Below are positions 1-6,249 of a stretch of 10,134 bases of DNA, piece by piece. Source of the stretch: Sulfurimonas sp. (GTDB taxonomy: Bacteria > Campylobacterota > Campylobacteria > Campylobacterales > Sulfurimonadaceae). Position 1 is the stretch's first letter. The number at the start of each line of letters is the position of its first letter. The DNA lies in the NCBI GenBank assembly GCA_021157665.1, contig JAGGWE010000049.1, positions 1 through 10,134 of the forward strand, given 5' to 3'. Below the pieces are notes generated by a model that saw only the letters and a list, made by a program, of their open reading frames with translations, ran no database searches and was not told the DNA's origin. The position numbers were made by a program, and so were the translations under genes.

Positions 1-35
1 AAAATATTTAACCGTATAAATTTTTAGGAGAGATT

Positions 36-1424
36 ATGAGATCTTCATGGGTAGAAAAAAGAAAAGATGATGCTGTTCGTACACAGATGTATTATGCAAG
101 AGAAGGTATTATTACACAAGAGATGGAATATGTTGCAAAGGTAGAAGATTTGTCTCCTGAGTTAGTTCGTTCTGAAATTGCAAGAGGAAGATTAATAATC
201 CCTGCAAATATAAATCACACTTCATTAGAGCCAATGGCAATAGGTATTGCAGCAACTTGTAAAATCAATGCAAATATTGGTTCATCTGCTATCGCTTCTG
301 ATGTTCAGGGTGAGGTTGAGAAGATGCAAGTATCTCAGCACTATAAAGCTGATACTGCAATGGATTTATCAACTGGTGGTGATTTAGACGAAATTAGAAA
401 AGCTGTTATCGGTGCTTCAAAAATCCCTATTGGAACTGTTCCAATCTATCAGATTTTACATGATGTTGGAAATAAGATTGAAGACTTAAGTATAGAAGTT
501 ATGTTAGATGTTCTTGAGCGTCAAGCACAACAAGGTGTTTCTTACTTTACAATTCATGCAGGTTTTTTACTTGAAACTATGCCTAAAATTGCAAAAAGAA
601 AGATGGGGATTGTTTCTCGTGGTGGTTCACTGATGGCTGCTTGGATGATGCATTATCATAGAGAAAATCCTTTTTATACTGCTTATGATGAGATTTTAGA
701 TATTTGTGCAAAATATGATGTAGCACTTTCGCTTGGTGATTCTCTTCGTCCTGGTTGTTTAGCTGATGCTTCTGATGATGCTCAGTTAGGTGAGTTAAAA
801 GTTCTTGGAGATTTAACTCTTCGTGCTTGGGAAAAAAATGTTCAAGTTATGATTGAGGGTCCTGGGCATGTACCTTTAAATCAGGTTGAGAGAAATATGA
901 AGCTACAGCGTGAACTTTGTCATGAAGCACCTTTTTATATTCTAGGACCATTAGTTACTGATATTGCAGCTGGATATGACCATATCTCTTCTGCTATTGG
1001 TGCAGCTGTTGGTGGATGGCATGGAGCTAGTATGTTATGTTATGTAACACCAAAAGAGCATTTAGGTTTACCAAATGCTGATGATGTTCGTGAAGGAATT
1101 ATTGCTTATAAGATTGCTGCTCATGCTGCTGATATTGCTCGTGGAAGAAAAGGTGCTAGAGATATTGATGATGAGATGAGTGATGCAAGATATAGTTTTA
1201 ATTGGGAAAAACAGTTTGAGTTAGCACTTGATGGTGAGAGAGCAAGAGAGTATCATGATGAGACTCTTCCTCAAGAGGTATTTAAAGAAGCAGAGTTTTG
1301 TTCAATGTGTGGACCAAAATTTTGTTCTTATAAAATTACTCAAGAGATTATGGATAACCCTGAAGCAATTGAGAAAATATCAAGAGAAAATAAAGAGAGA
1401 GAAGAGGCAGAAGCTAGTTCTTAA
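36..1424 (+). CDS. thiC: Phosphomethylpyrimidine synthase ThiC
   Basis: ThiC is a radical-SAM enzyme that rearranges 5-aminoimidazole ribotide into hydroxymethylpyrimidine phosphate, the pyrimidine half of thiamine; it is cytosolic. The 462-aa product shows the family signatures in order: PANINH near residue 57, SRGGS near 195, GPGHVP at 275-280, the DIAAGYDHISSAIGAA stretch around His316, and the C-terminal CxxCxxxxC cluster motif (Cys422, Cys425, Cys430) that binds the [4Fe-4S] cluster. It is much shorter than E. coli ThiC (about 630 aa) because the extra N-terminal domain is absent, as in many Campylobacterota, so it is complete and not truncated. The ATG is preceded by a good Shine-Dalgarno (TAGGAGAGA, bases 25-33). 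Only 35 bases lie upstream, so no TPP riboswitch can be assessed. No other thi gene is adjacent in this window. Confidence 0.97.
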   Translation: MRSSWVEKRKDDAVRTQMYYAREGIITQEMEYVAKVEDLSPELVRSEIARGRLIIPANINHTSLEPMAIGIAATCKINANIGSSAIASDVQGEVEKMQVSQHYKADTAMDLSTGGDLDEIRKAVIGASKIPIGTVPIYQILHDVGNKIEDLSIEVMLDVLERQAQQGVSYFTIHAGFLLETMPKIAKRKMGIVSRGGSLMAAWMMHYHRENPFYTAYDEILDICAKYDVALSLGDSLRPGCLADASDDAQLGELKVLGDLTLRAWEKNVQVMIEGPGHVPLNQVERNMKLQRELCHEAPFYILGPLVTDIAAGYDHISSAIGAAVGGWHGASMLCYVTPKEHLGLPNADDVREGIIAYKIAAHAADIARGRKGARDIDDEMSDARYSFNWEKQFELALDGERAREYHDETLPQEVFKEAEFCSMCGPKFCSYKITQEIMDNPEAIEKISRENKEREEAEASS

Positions 1425-1448
1425 AACTTAGATTTGAAATTTAAACTT

Positions 1449-1475
1449 TAAATAAGACAATATTTGTCTTATTTA
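1449..1475. repeat. Perfect 12-bp inverted repeat between thiC and mrp
   Basis: The arms (1449-1460 and 1464-1475) are exact reverse complements around the core AATAAGACAA-TAT-TTGTCTTATT. The repeat lies 25 bases after the thiC stop and ends two bases before a candidate -10 box for mrp. It could form an AT-rich terminator hairpin for thiC, although no separate U-tract follows. It could equally be a dyad operator in the -35/spacer area of the mrp promoter. Confidence 0.8.
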
Positions 1476-1477
1476 GA

Positions 1478-1483
1478 TATGAT
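1478..1483 (+). promoter_or_regulatory. Candidate -10 box for mrp
   Basis: The hexamer TATGAT follows a T-rich stretch and sits 32 bases before the mrp start codon. Campylobacterota sigma-70 promoters often lack a recognisable -35, and none is seen here. A start about seven bases downstream would leave a leader of roughly 25 nt holding the AAGGAA ribosome-binding site (1505-1510). Confidence 0.45.
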
Positions 1484-1515
1484 ACGAAAAGAAATAAATA
1501 ATATAAGGAAAATAA

Positions 1516-2625
1516 ATGACTGAAGAGATTGTTAAAACGGCACTTTCAAAGGTTATGTATCCTGGTTTTACTAAGGATATTGTAACTTTTGGTTTTGTTA
1601 AAAATATAGTTATTAGAGATGTAGATGTTAGTTTTGATGTAGAGATTACATCATCAGCTCCAGAAGTTACACAACAGATAAAAGATGATGCAACAGCAGA
1701 ATTAAAATCAGCTGGTTGTGTTGGTGCTATTAATGTAAATGTTAAAGCTCCTCAAATTCCAAGAGAAACATCTTCTCATGGTAAAAATATTGCTCCACAA
1801 GTTAAAAACTTTTTAATGGTGAGTTCAGGTAAGGGTGGAGTTGGTAAATCAACAACATCTGTAAATATTGCCATATCTTTAGCAAAACAAGGACTTAAAG
1901 TTGGTTTGTTAGATGCTGATATTTATGGTCCAAATATACCTCGTATGTTAGGTGTTGCAGAAGTTAAGCCAGAAGTTAATGGAAACAAAGTTCTTCCTAT
2001 TAAAGCTTATGGTTTAGAGATGATGTCTATGGGTTCATTAATGGAAGATGGTCAGTCACTTATGTGGCGTGGGGCTATGATTATGAAAGCTATTGAGCAG
2101 TTTTTAAGAGATATTTTATGGTCTGAATTAGATGTACTTGTTATAGATATGCCTCCAGGAACTGGTGATGCTCAGCTTACTCTTGCCCAGTCAGTACCTG
2201 TAACTGTTGGTTTAACTGTTACAACTCCTCAAGGAGTATCTTTAGATGATTCTCGTCGCTCTTTAGATATGTTCAAAAAACTTAATATTCCTATTGCTGG
2301 AATTGTTGAGAATATGAGTGGATTTATTGCTCCAGATACTGGTGTTGAGTATGATATTTTTGGTAAAGGAACATCTCAGCCTATGGCAGATGAGTTTGAT
2401 ACTAAAATAATCGCAGAAATTCCTCTTGAACCAAGTATTCGTGAAGGTGGTGACAATGGTCAACCTATCTCATTTGTTGCTCCAAGTTCAGAGAGTGCAA
2501 AAAGATATGCTACAGCTGCTGAATCTATTTGGAATCAAATTATAGAAATCAATGCAAACGGTGGAGTGAGTAATGCCTCAGTTCAACCAACTACACCTCC
2601 AGGTGTTTCTGCTTGTTCAATGTAA
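1516..2625 (+). CDS. mrp: Mrp/ApbC-type P-loop ATPase, Fe-S cluster carrier
   Basis: Mrp proteins are cytosolic P-loop NTPases (MinD/Nbp35 class) that hold and transfer Fe-S clusters to apo-proteins. Residues 1-80 form a MIP18/DUF59-type domain. The ATPase domain starts near residue 97 with a deviant Walker A, GKGGVGKS (105-112), followed by DADIYGPNIPRMLG (133-146), the Walker B-like VLVIDMPPGTGD (207-218) and VENMSG (264-269). The usual CxxC after ENMS, which coordinates the bridging cluster in ApbC and Nbp35, is absent: the segment reads FIAPDTGVEYDIFGKG. The only cysteines are Cys68 and Cys367, the latter in the extreme C-terminal tail. Cluster binding by the standard dimer-interface cysteines is therefore doubtful, though CxxC-less Mrp proteins are known in other phyla. 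The start is supported by AAGGAA five bases upstream of the ATG. The gene probably has its own promoter. Confidence 0.93.
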   Translation: MTEEIVKTALSKVMYPGFTKDIVTFGFVKNIVIRDVDVSFDVEITSSAPEVTQQIKDDATAELKSAGCVGAINVNVKAPQIPRETSSHGKNIAPQVKNFLMVSSGKGGVGKSTTSVNIAISLAKQGLKVGLLDADIYGPNIPRMLGVAEVKPEVNGNKVLPIKAYGLEMMSMGSLMEDGQSLMWRGAMIMKAIEQFLRDILWSELDVLVIDMPPGTGDAQLTLAQSVPVTVGLTVTTPQGVSLDDSRRSLDMFKKLNIPIAGIVENMSGFIAPDTGVEYDIFGKGTSQPMADEFDTKIIAEIPLEPSIREGGDNGQPISFVAPSSESAKRYATAAESIWNQIIEINANGGVSNASVQPTTPPGVSACSM

Positions 2626-2631
2626 TTTAAT

Positions 2632-2661
2632 TGGAAGTGGTTGTAGTTAATTCTACTTCCA
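2632..2661 (+). terminator. Hairpin downstream of mrp, possible terminator
   Basis: GGAAGTGG (2633-2640) can pair with CTACTTCC (2653-2660), extended by one outer T-A pair, giving nine pairs including one G-U and a 12-nt loop. It starts six bases after the mrp stop, the right place for transcription termination before the yajC promoter. No U-run follows, so it is not a classical intrinsic terminator. Its 3' arm overlaps the first intergenic copy of the CACATGCC word. Confidence 0.4.
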
Positions 2662-2667
2662 CATGCC
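2657..2667 (+). repeat. CACATGCC word, copy 1 (TTCCACATGCC)
   Basis: This is the first of seven copies in the window. It lies between mrp and yajC. Thirteen bases, CACATGCCGAACT (2660-2672), are identical to the copy inside leuS at 8213-8225, and the 11-mer TTCCACATGCC recurs at 2704. Confidence 0.8.
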
Positions 2668-2703
2668 GAACTATTTAAACCTTATTCCCCCATTCTATAT
2701 CAA

Positions 2704-2714
2704 TTCCACATGCC
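2704..2714 (+). repeat. CACATGCC word, copy 2 (TTCCACATGCC)
   Basis: This is a direct repeat of the 11-mer at 2657-2667, offset by 47 bases, in the mrp-yajC intergenic region and upstream of the yajC -10 box. No protein constraint acts here, so conservation of the word is not a codon effect. Confidence 0.8.
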
Positions 2715-2752
2715 AATAACTTTACATTCAGTAATTTATTAATATATTTCTT

Positions 2753-2759
2753 GTATAAT
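2753..2759 (+). promoter_or_regulatory. Probable -10 box of the yajC-secD-secF operon
   Basis: TTGTATAAT ends at 2759, giving a consensus TATAAT (2754-2759) preceded by TG one base upstream (extended -10) and by T-rich sequence. It lies 34 bases before the yajC start. The same TTGTATAAT string recurs upstream of the second operon (5867-5874 region), which supports it as this genome's main promoter form. No good -35 is visible at normal spacing. Confidence 0.7.
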
Positions 2760-2793
2760 CGCGACAATTTTACTCAATAAAGGAAGTTTTAGT

Positions 2794-3060
2794 ATGGAAA
2801 TTTTAAGTCAATTGTTACCATTTATATTTTTAATCGCAATTATGTATTTTGTGATTATTCGCCCACAGCAAAAAGAAGCAAAAACTAAAAAAGAGATGAT
2901 AGCGGCTCTTAAAAAAGGTGATAAAGTTATCACTAATGGTGGTTTTATCGTTGTTATACATAAAGTTGAAGAGAACTTTTTAAGTGTTAAAATAAATGAT
3001 GATACAATCACAAAAATTACAAGAGACGCTATTGCGAAAAAGTATGAGGATGAAGCTTAA
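2794..3060 (+). CDS. yajC: Preprotein translocase accessory subunit YajC
   Basis: YajC is a small single-pass inner-membrane protein that associates with SecD and SecF and assists the SecYEG translocon. The 88-aa product has one hydrophobic segment at about residues 6-22, directly followed by the family signature IIRPQQKEAK, then KKGDKVITNGGF and a short beta-rich cytoplasmic domain ending in charged residues. Length and motifs are typical of the family. A strong ribosome-binding site (AAAGGAAG, 2779-2786) precedes the ATG. It is the first gene of the translocase operon and overlaps secD by 17 bases, which suggests translational coupling and matched stoichiometry. Confidence 0.95.
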   Translation: MEILSQLLPFIFLIAIMYFVIIRPQQKEAKTKKEMIAALKKGDKVITNGGFIVVIHKVEENFLSVKINDDTITKITRDAIAKKYEDEA

Positions 3061-4615
3061 TTATCGCATAGTTATATTCGCATTAGCGATAATATTCGGT
3101 ATATTTTTCTCTATGCCATCTCTATTGCAGATGGAGAATGGAAAAAAAGTAACTCTTGGACTTGACCTTCAAGGTGGTCTTCATATGCTTCTTGGTGTTA
3201 AAACTGAAGAAGCAACCAAATCTCGTATTAAATCAATTGCTGCTAGTATTAAACATTTTAGTGAAAGAGAAGATATTTTAGTTGATGATTTAACATTTGA
3301 TGAATCTTCAATCTCTTTTGTACTTTTAGATGTTGATGATGTTAAAAATATGAAAGTATTTTTAGATGAGATTGATGGTTCAAATGTAACTCTTAATGGA
3401 GAAAACTTTTCTCTTAGTTTAACAGATGAAGAGATTGTTAAAACAGAAAAAGAAGCAGTGGATCAAGCGATTGAAACTATACGAAATAGACTTGATCAGT
3501 TTGGTTTAGCTGAACCAATTGTTGCTCGCCAAGGTGATGAGAAGATTCTTGTTCAGTTAGCAGGGATTAAAACTCAAGAAGATGAACAAAGAGCAAGAGA
3601 GTTAATCTCTCGTGCTGCAAAACTTGAACTTATGGCTGTTGATGAAGATAGAAATGCTCGTGTTTCAGTTATGAGTGATGAAGATGCTAGAGAATATGGT
3701 GATGTGATTTTGGAAGATGCCAAAAATCCAGCTATAAAATATCTTGTTCGTGAAATTCCTATCCTTGATGGCAGTATGCTTACAGATGCTTCTATGGGAT
3801 TTGATCAAAATAATCGTCCTTTAATTAACTTTAAGTTAAATGCCGAGGGTGCTGAAATTTTTGGTGATTTTACTGGAAGAAGTGTTGGCAAAAGATTAGC
3901 TGTGGTTCTTGATGGGAAAGTTTATTCTGCTCCAAATATTAATGAGAGAATTGGTGGTGGTGCTGGACAAATTTCTGGAAACTATACTGTTATGGAAGCA
4001 AAAGATTTAGCTATTGCTCTTCGTTCAGGTGCCTTACTTGCTCCAATTTATTTGATGGAAAAAAGATCAGTTGGACCAAGTCTTGGTGCTGATTCTATTA
4101 GAGCTAGTATGATAGCACTTATTGGTGGATTTATTTTAGTAATTATATTTATGATTGTTTATTATAGAATGGCTGGTATTATTGCAAATATTGCACTAAT
4201 TGCTAATCTGTTCATTATTCTTGCTGTTATGTCCCTCTTTGGTGCAACACTAACACTCCCTGGTATGGCTGGTATCGTTCTGACCGTCGGTATGGCAGTT
4301 GATGCAAATGTTATTATCTCTGAAAGAATTCGTGAGTTAGTATATGAGGGAAAATCTATGCATAAAGCGATTGAAGAGGGTTACTCAAATGCTATGAGAG
4401 CTATTTTAGATGCAAATGTTACAACTCTTATTGCTACTGTAATTCTTTATGCTTATGGTACAGGTGCTATTAAAGGTTTCGCTATCACTATGACTATCGG
4501 AATTTTTGCTTCAATGCTAACTGCTATTTTAGGTACACATGGAATTTACCAGATGTTAGAAACAAGAATAGCAAAAAGTAAAAATAACCGTTTCTGGTTT
4601 GGGATTAAAGGATAA
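3044..4615 (+). CDS. secD: Protein translocase subunit SecD
   Basis: SecD is an inner-membrane RND-superfamily protein that, with SecF, uses proton motive force to pull secreted proteins through SecYEG on the periplasmic side. The 523-aa product has TM1 at about residues 8-27, then the motif LGLDLQGGLHMLLGV around Asp41, a large periplasmic domain with RNRLDQFGLAEPIVARQG and LVQLAG, and five more membrane segments between about 355 and 505. The TM4 motif GMAVDANVIISERIRE carries Asp420, the presumed proton-relay residue. An in-frame ATG exists at 2996, but it lies deep inside yajC. The start at 3044 gives MRMKLNYR, a normal SecD N-terminus; ATG at 3050 is a second possibility. No strong Shine-Dalgarno is seen, which fits coupling to yajC. 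secF follows after two bases. Confidence 0.95.
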   Translation: MRMKLNYRIVIFALAIIFGIFFSMPSLLQMENGKKVTLGLDLQGGLHMLLGVKTEEATKSRIKSIAASIKHFSEREDILVDDLTFDESSISFVLLDVDDVKNMKVFLDEIDGSNVTLNGENFSLSLTDEEIVKTEKEAVDQAIETIRNRLDQFGLAEPIVARQGDEKILVQLAGIKTQEDEQRARELISRAAKLELMAVDEDRNARVSVMSDEDAREYGDVILEDAKNPAIKYLVREIPILDGSMLTDASMGFDQNNRPLINFKLNAEGAEIFGDFTGRSVGKRLAVVLDGKVYSAPNINERIGGGAGQISGNYTVMEAKDLAIALRSGALLAPIYLMEKRSVGPSLGADSIRASMIALIGGFILVIIFMIVYYRMAGIIANIALIANLFIILAVMSLFGATLTLPGMAGIVLTVGMAVDANVIISERIRELVYEGKSMHKAIEEGYSNAMRAILDANVTTLIATVILYAYGTGAIKGFAITMTIGIFASMLTAILGTHGIYQMLETRIAKSKNNRFWFGIKG

Positions 4616-4617
4616 TT

Positions 4618-5589
4618 ATGGAATTTTTTAAATATACAAGAACCTTTAATTTTATGGGTAAATCTAAATTTGCTATGATTTTTTCTATTATTTTAGTTTT
4701 AGCCTCTTATAGTATTTTAGCTACAAAAGGGCTTAACTATGGTGTGGATTTTGCTGGTGGAACAATAGTTCAAGTTAAATATAATACAGATGCTCCGATT
4801 GATTCGATGAGAGATAAACTAAAAACTAATGATATTTTTTCTGGTGCGACTATAACAGAGTTTGGTTCTCCTGATGAGGTAGTTATCAGAATGAAAACAA
4901 CTACTGGAAATGTTACTGTAGATATTGGAGATATTACACGAGAAGCCTTAAAAGATACTGGTGACTTTGAGATTCGTCGTGTTGATATAGTTGGTCCAAC
5001 TGTAGGTGCTGAGTTAAAAGAGAAAGGTATAATGTCTCTTATTTTAGCAACTATAGGGATTTTAATTTATGTTGCATTTAGATTTGAGTGGCGTTTTGCA
5101 GTTGCTTCTATCATTGCACTTATTCATGATATATCTTTAGCTCTTGGTGCAATCACTCTTGTTGGTTTAGATGTAAATCTTGATGTTCTGGCTGCTCTTT
5201 TAACACTTTTAGGATATTCTCTTAATGATACTATCATTGTGTTTGATAGGATTCGAGAGGGGATAACAAACTCTAGAAATATAAATTTAACAGATACAAT
5301 TAATGACTCAATTACTAGAACACTGGCAAGAACAACTTTAACTTCACTTACAACTTTCTTTGTTGTATTTACACTATTTATGTTTGGTGGTGAGATTATT
5401 CATGCTTTTGCATTTACACTTCTTATAGGTATTATAGTTGGTACTTACTCATCTGTTTTTATTGCTTCACCTATCCTTTTATGGTTTGGTTTTGATGTGA
5501 AAAATTATCATGCTAAATTAGCAGTTAAAACAAAAAGAGAAGCTGAAAAACAAAGAATGCGTGACCAGTATGAATCTGGAGTTATGTAG
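4618..5589 (+). CDS. secF: Protein translocase subunit SecF
   Basis: SecF is the partner of SecD in the inner-membrane complex that drives late steps of protein export with the proton gradient. The 323-aa product has TM1 at about residues 18-37, the D-A-G-G motif YGVDFAGGTIVQVKY around Asp44, a periplasmic domain of about 90 residues, and five membrane segments between about 138 and 290. The TM4 motif LLGYSLNDTIIVFDRIREG includes Asp204, the counterpart of the conserved acidic residue, and is followed by RTLARTTLTSLTT. Length is normal. The ATG lies two bases after the secD stop with AAAGGA at 4607-4612, so it is clearly cotranscribed. Its stop codon is five bases from the stop of a convergent minus-strand gene. 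Confidence 0.96.
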   Translation: MEFFKYTRTFNFMGKSKFAMIFSIILVLASYSILATKGLNYGVDFAGGTIVQVKYNTDAPIDSMRDKLKTNDIFSGATITEFGSPDEVVIRMKTTTGNVTVDIGDITREALKDTGDFEIRRVDIVGPTVGAELKEKGIMSLILATIGILIYVAFRFEWRFAVASIIALIHDISLALGAITLVGLDVNLDVLAALLTLLGYSLNDTIIVFDRIREGITNSRNINLTDTINDSITRTLARTTLTSLTTFFVVFTLFMFGGEIIHAFAFTLLIGIIVGTYSSVFIASPILLWFGFDVKNYHAKLAVKTKREAEKQRMRDQYESGVM

Positions 5590-5606
5590 AGGGGTTACTC
5601 CCCCTC
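5589..5606. terminator. GC-rich hairpin shared by the secF and minus-strand gene ends
   Basis: GAGGGG (5589-5594) pairs perfectly with CCCCTC (5601-5606) around a 6-nt loop. It overlaps the last base of the secF stop and covers the final codons of the convergent small gene. It is unusually GC-rich for this sequence. Neither strand has a clear U-tract after it, so it may be a weak bidirectional terminator or an RNA 3'-end stabiliser. Confidence 0.4.
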
Positions 5607-5786
5607 ATCTACTATCGTATTTCTAAAGTGATATACTGACATTAAAAAACCTATAGATACAGAGATAACTACAAACTCTAAATCATCTAAATTAATAAGA
5701 GCAATGTTATGTAAACCTAACAAAATTATAAAAGTTAGAAAGCTAAGACCAAGAAATATAAAGAAAATTTCAATAATCGACCTCAT
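5595..5786 (-). CDS. Small two-helix membrane protein, function unknown
   Basis: I do not recognise this 63-aa protein. It begins MRSIIEIFFIFLGL and has two hydrophobic segments, about residues 5-27 and 36-52, separated by a short acidic stretch (NLDDLEF) and followed by a polar tail, YHFRNTIVDEGE. A near-perfect Shine-Dalgarno, AGGAGG (minus-strand complement of 5792-5797), sits five bases before the ATG and is the strongest evidence that the frame is real. It is convergent with secF and divergent from the 112-aa membrane protein gene. Upstream on the minus strand the sequence is AT-rich (TATTATATAA around 5805-5815), where a -10 box could lie. It could be a lineage-specific inner-membrane protein; nothing in the sequence shows its role. 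Confidence 0.68.
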   Translation of the reverse strand: MRSIIEIFFIFLGLSFLTFIILLGLHNIALINLDDLEFVVISVSIGFLMSVYHFRNTIVDEGE

Positions 5787-5868
5787 ATCAACCTCCTCTA
5801 TTTTTTATATAATAACATAATTATCTTTAATAAAAATCTCATTCAGTCACCCCTTAAGATATTTTTTG

Positions 5869-5874
5869 TATAAT
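5869..5874 (+). promoter_or_regulatory. Probable -10 box of the second operon
   Basis: TTTTTTGTATAAT ends at 5874, giving a consensus TATAAT with an upstream TG and a T-rich lead-in, 26 bases before the start of the 112-aa membrane protein. It matches the yajC promoter almost exactly. It probably drives that gene, leuS, lptE and the gene at the right edge, which are all closely spaced. Confidence 0.7.
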
Positions 5875-5900
5875 CTCCTTAATTAATTTAAGGATTTGCT

Positions 5901-6239
5901 ATGGATTGGGGTAAAGTTATTTATGTTTTTTTCTCTTTAATGAGTTTGACATCAATTGCAGGGTTTTTGTATGAGCATACTGCAGCAGCACTTTTCGTAG
6001 CTGCGAGTTTAAATCTTGTTTCTACATTTTTGAAAATTGGTGTTAGAAATCTTCTTTCAGCTGAACTTTTAGCTTCATCTTTAGTAGCTGATTTACATCT
6101 TATTCCAGCATTTGTATACTTGGAAATTATTGGAAATTTAGAGTGGGCTATCGCTTTAACGATTGGTGCATTAATTGCAAATATATTTTCTATGGGATTA
6201 GTTTATATAGAGAGTTCAAAATCACATGAAGAGTATTAG
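5901..6239 (+). CDS. Conserved small integral membrane protein (DUF6394-like)
   Basis: This 112-aa protein is nearly all hydrophobic, with probable membrane helices at about residues 5-23, 27-44, 60-79 and 82-104, and a charged C-terminal tail (SSKSHEEY). Its pattern (MDWGKVIYVFF at the N-terminus, LKIGVRNLLSAELLASSLVADLHL in two blocks in the middle) resembles the uncharacterised Campylobacterota family I know as DUF6394; that match is from memory. Its place between secF and leuS corresponds to a small integral membrane protein gene in Helicobacter, as I recall. AAGGA (5890-5894) precedes the ATG at good spacing. It overlaps or directly abuts leuS. The function is unknown; the company of envelope genes suggests an inner-membrane role, which is inference only. 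Confidence 0.85.
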   Translation: MDWGKVIYVFFSLMSLTSIAGFLYEHTAAALFVAASLNLVSTFLKIGVRNLLSAELLASSLVADLHLIPAFVYLEIIGNLEWAIALTIGALIANIFSMGLVYIESSKSHEEY

Positions 6240-6249
6240 GAAAAGTATA

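Noticed and set aside
15..21. TATAAAT string upstream of thiC as a promoter
   Set aside because: It is only five bases from the Shine-Dalgarno, so the leader would lose the ribosome site or nearly so. Too little upstream sequence is available to judge.
865..872. GGCATGTA in thiC and GGCATGTT at 6395-6402 in leuS as further copies of the repeated word
   Set aside because: They match seven of eight bases and are explained by invariant protein motifs (GPGHVP in ThiC, HMGHVR in LeuS).
1228..1431. 67-codon frame overlapping the thiC 3' end
   Set aside because: It lies in another frame of a clearly coding region, is lysine-rich low-complexity, and has no ribosome site of its own.
2263..2463. Minus-strand frame of 66 codons inside mrp
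   Set aside because: It is antisense to a well-conserved ATPase with no plausible start context. The same reasoning removes the minus-strand frames at 2808-3011, 6355-6654 and 8388-8639.
2996..3043. Longer secD start at the ATG at 2996
   Set aside because: It would add 16 residues translated from within yajC, ahead of a normal SecD N-terminus, with no supporting ribosome site.
5877..5893. Inverted repeat CCTTAA-TTAAT-TTAAGG covering the ribosome site of the 112-aa gene
   Set aside because: The left arm begins three bases after the -10 box, mostly upstream of the expected transcription start, so the RNA could not form the hairpin.
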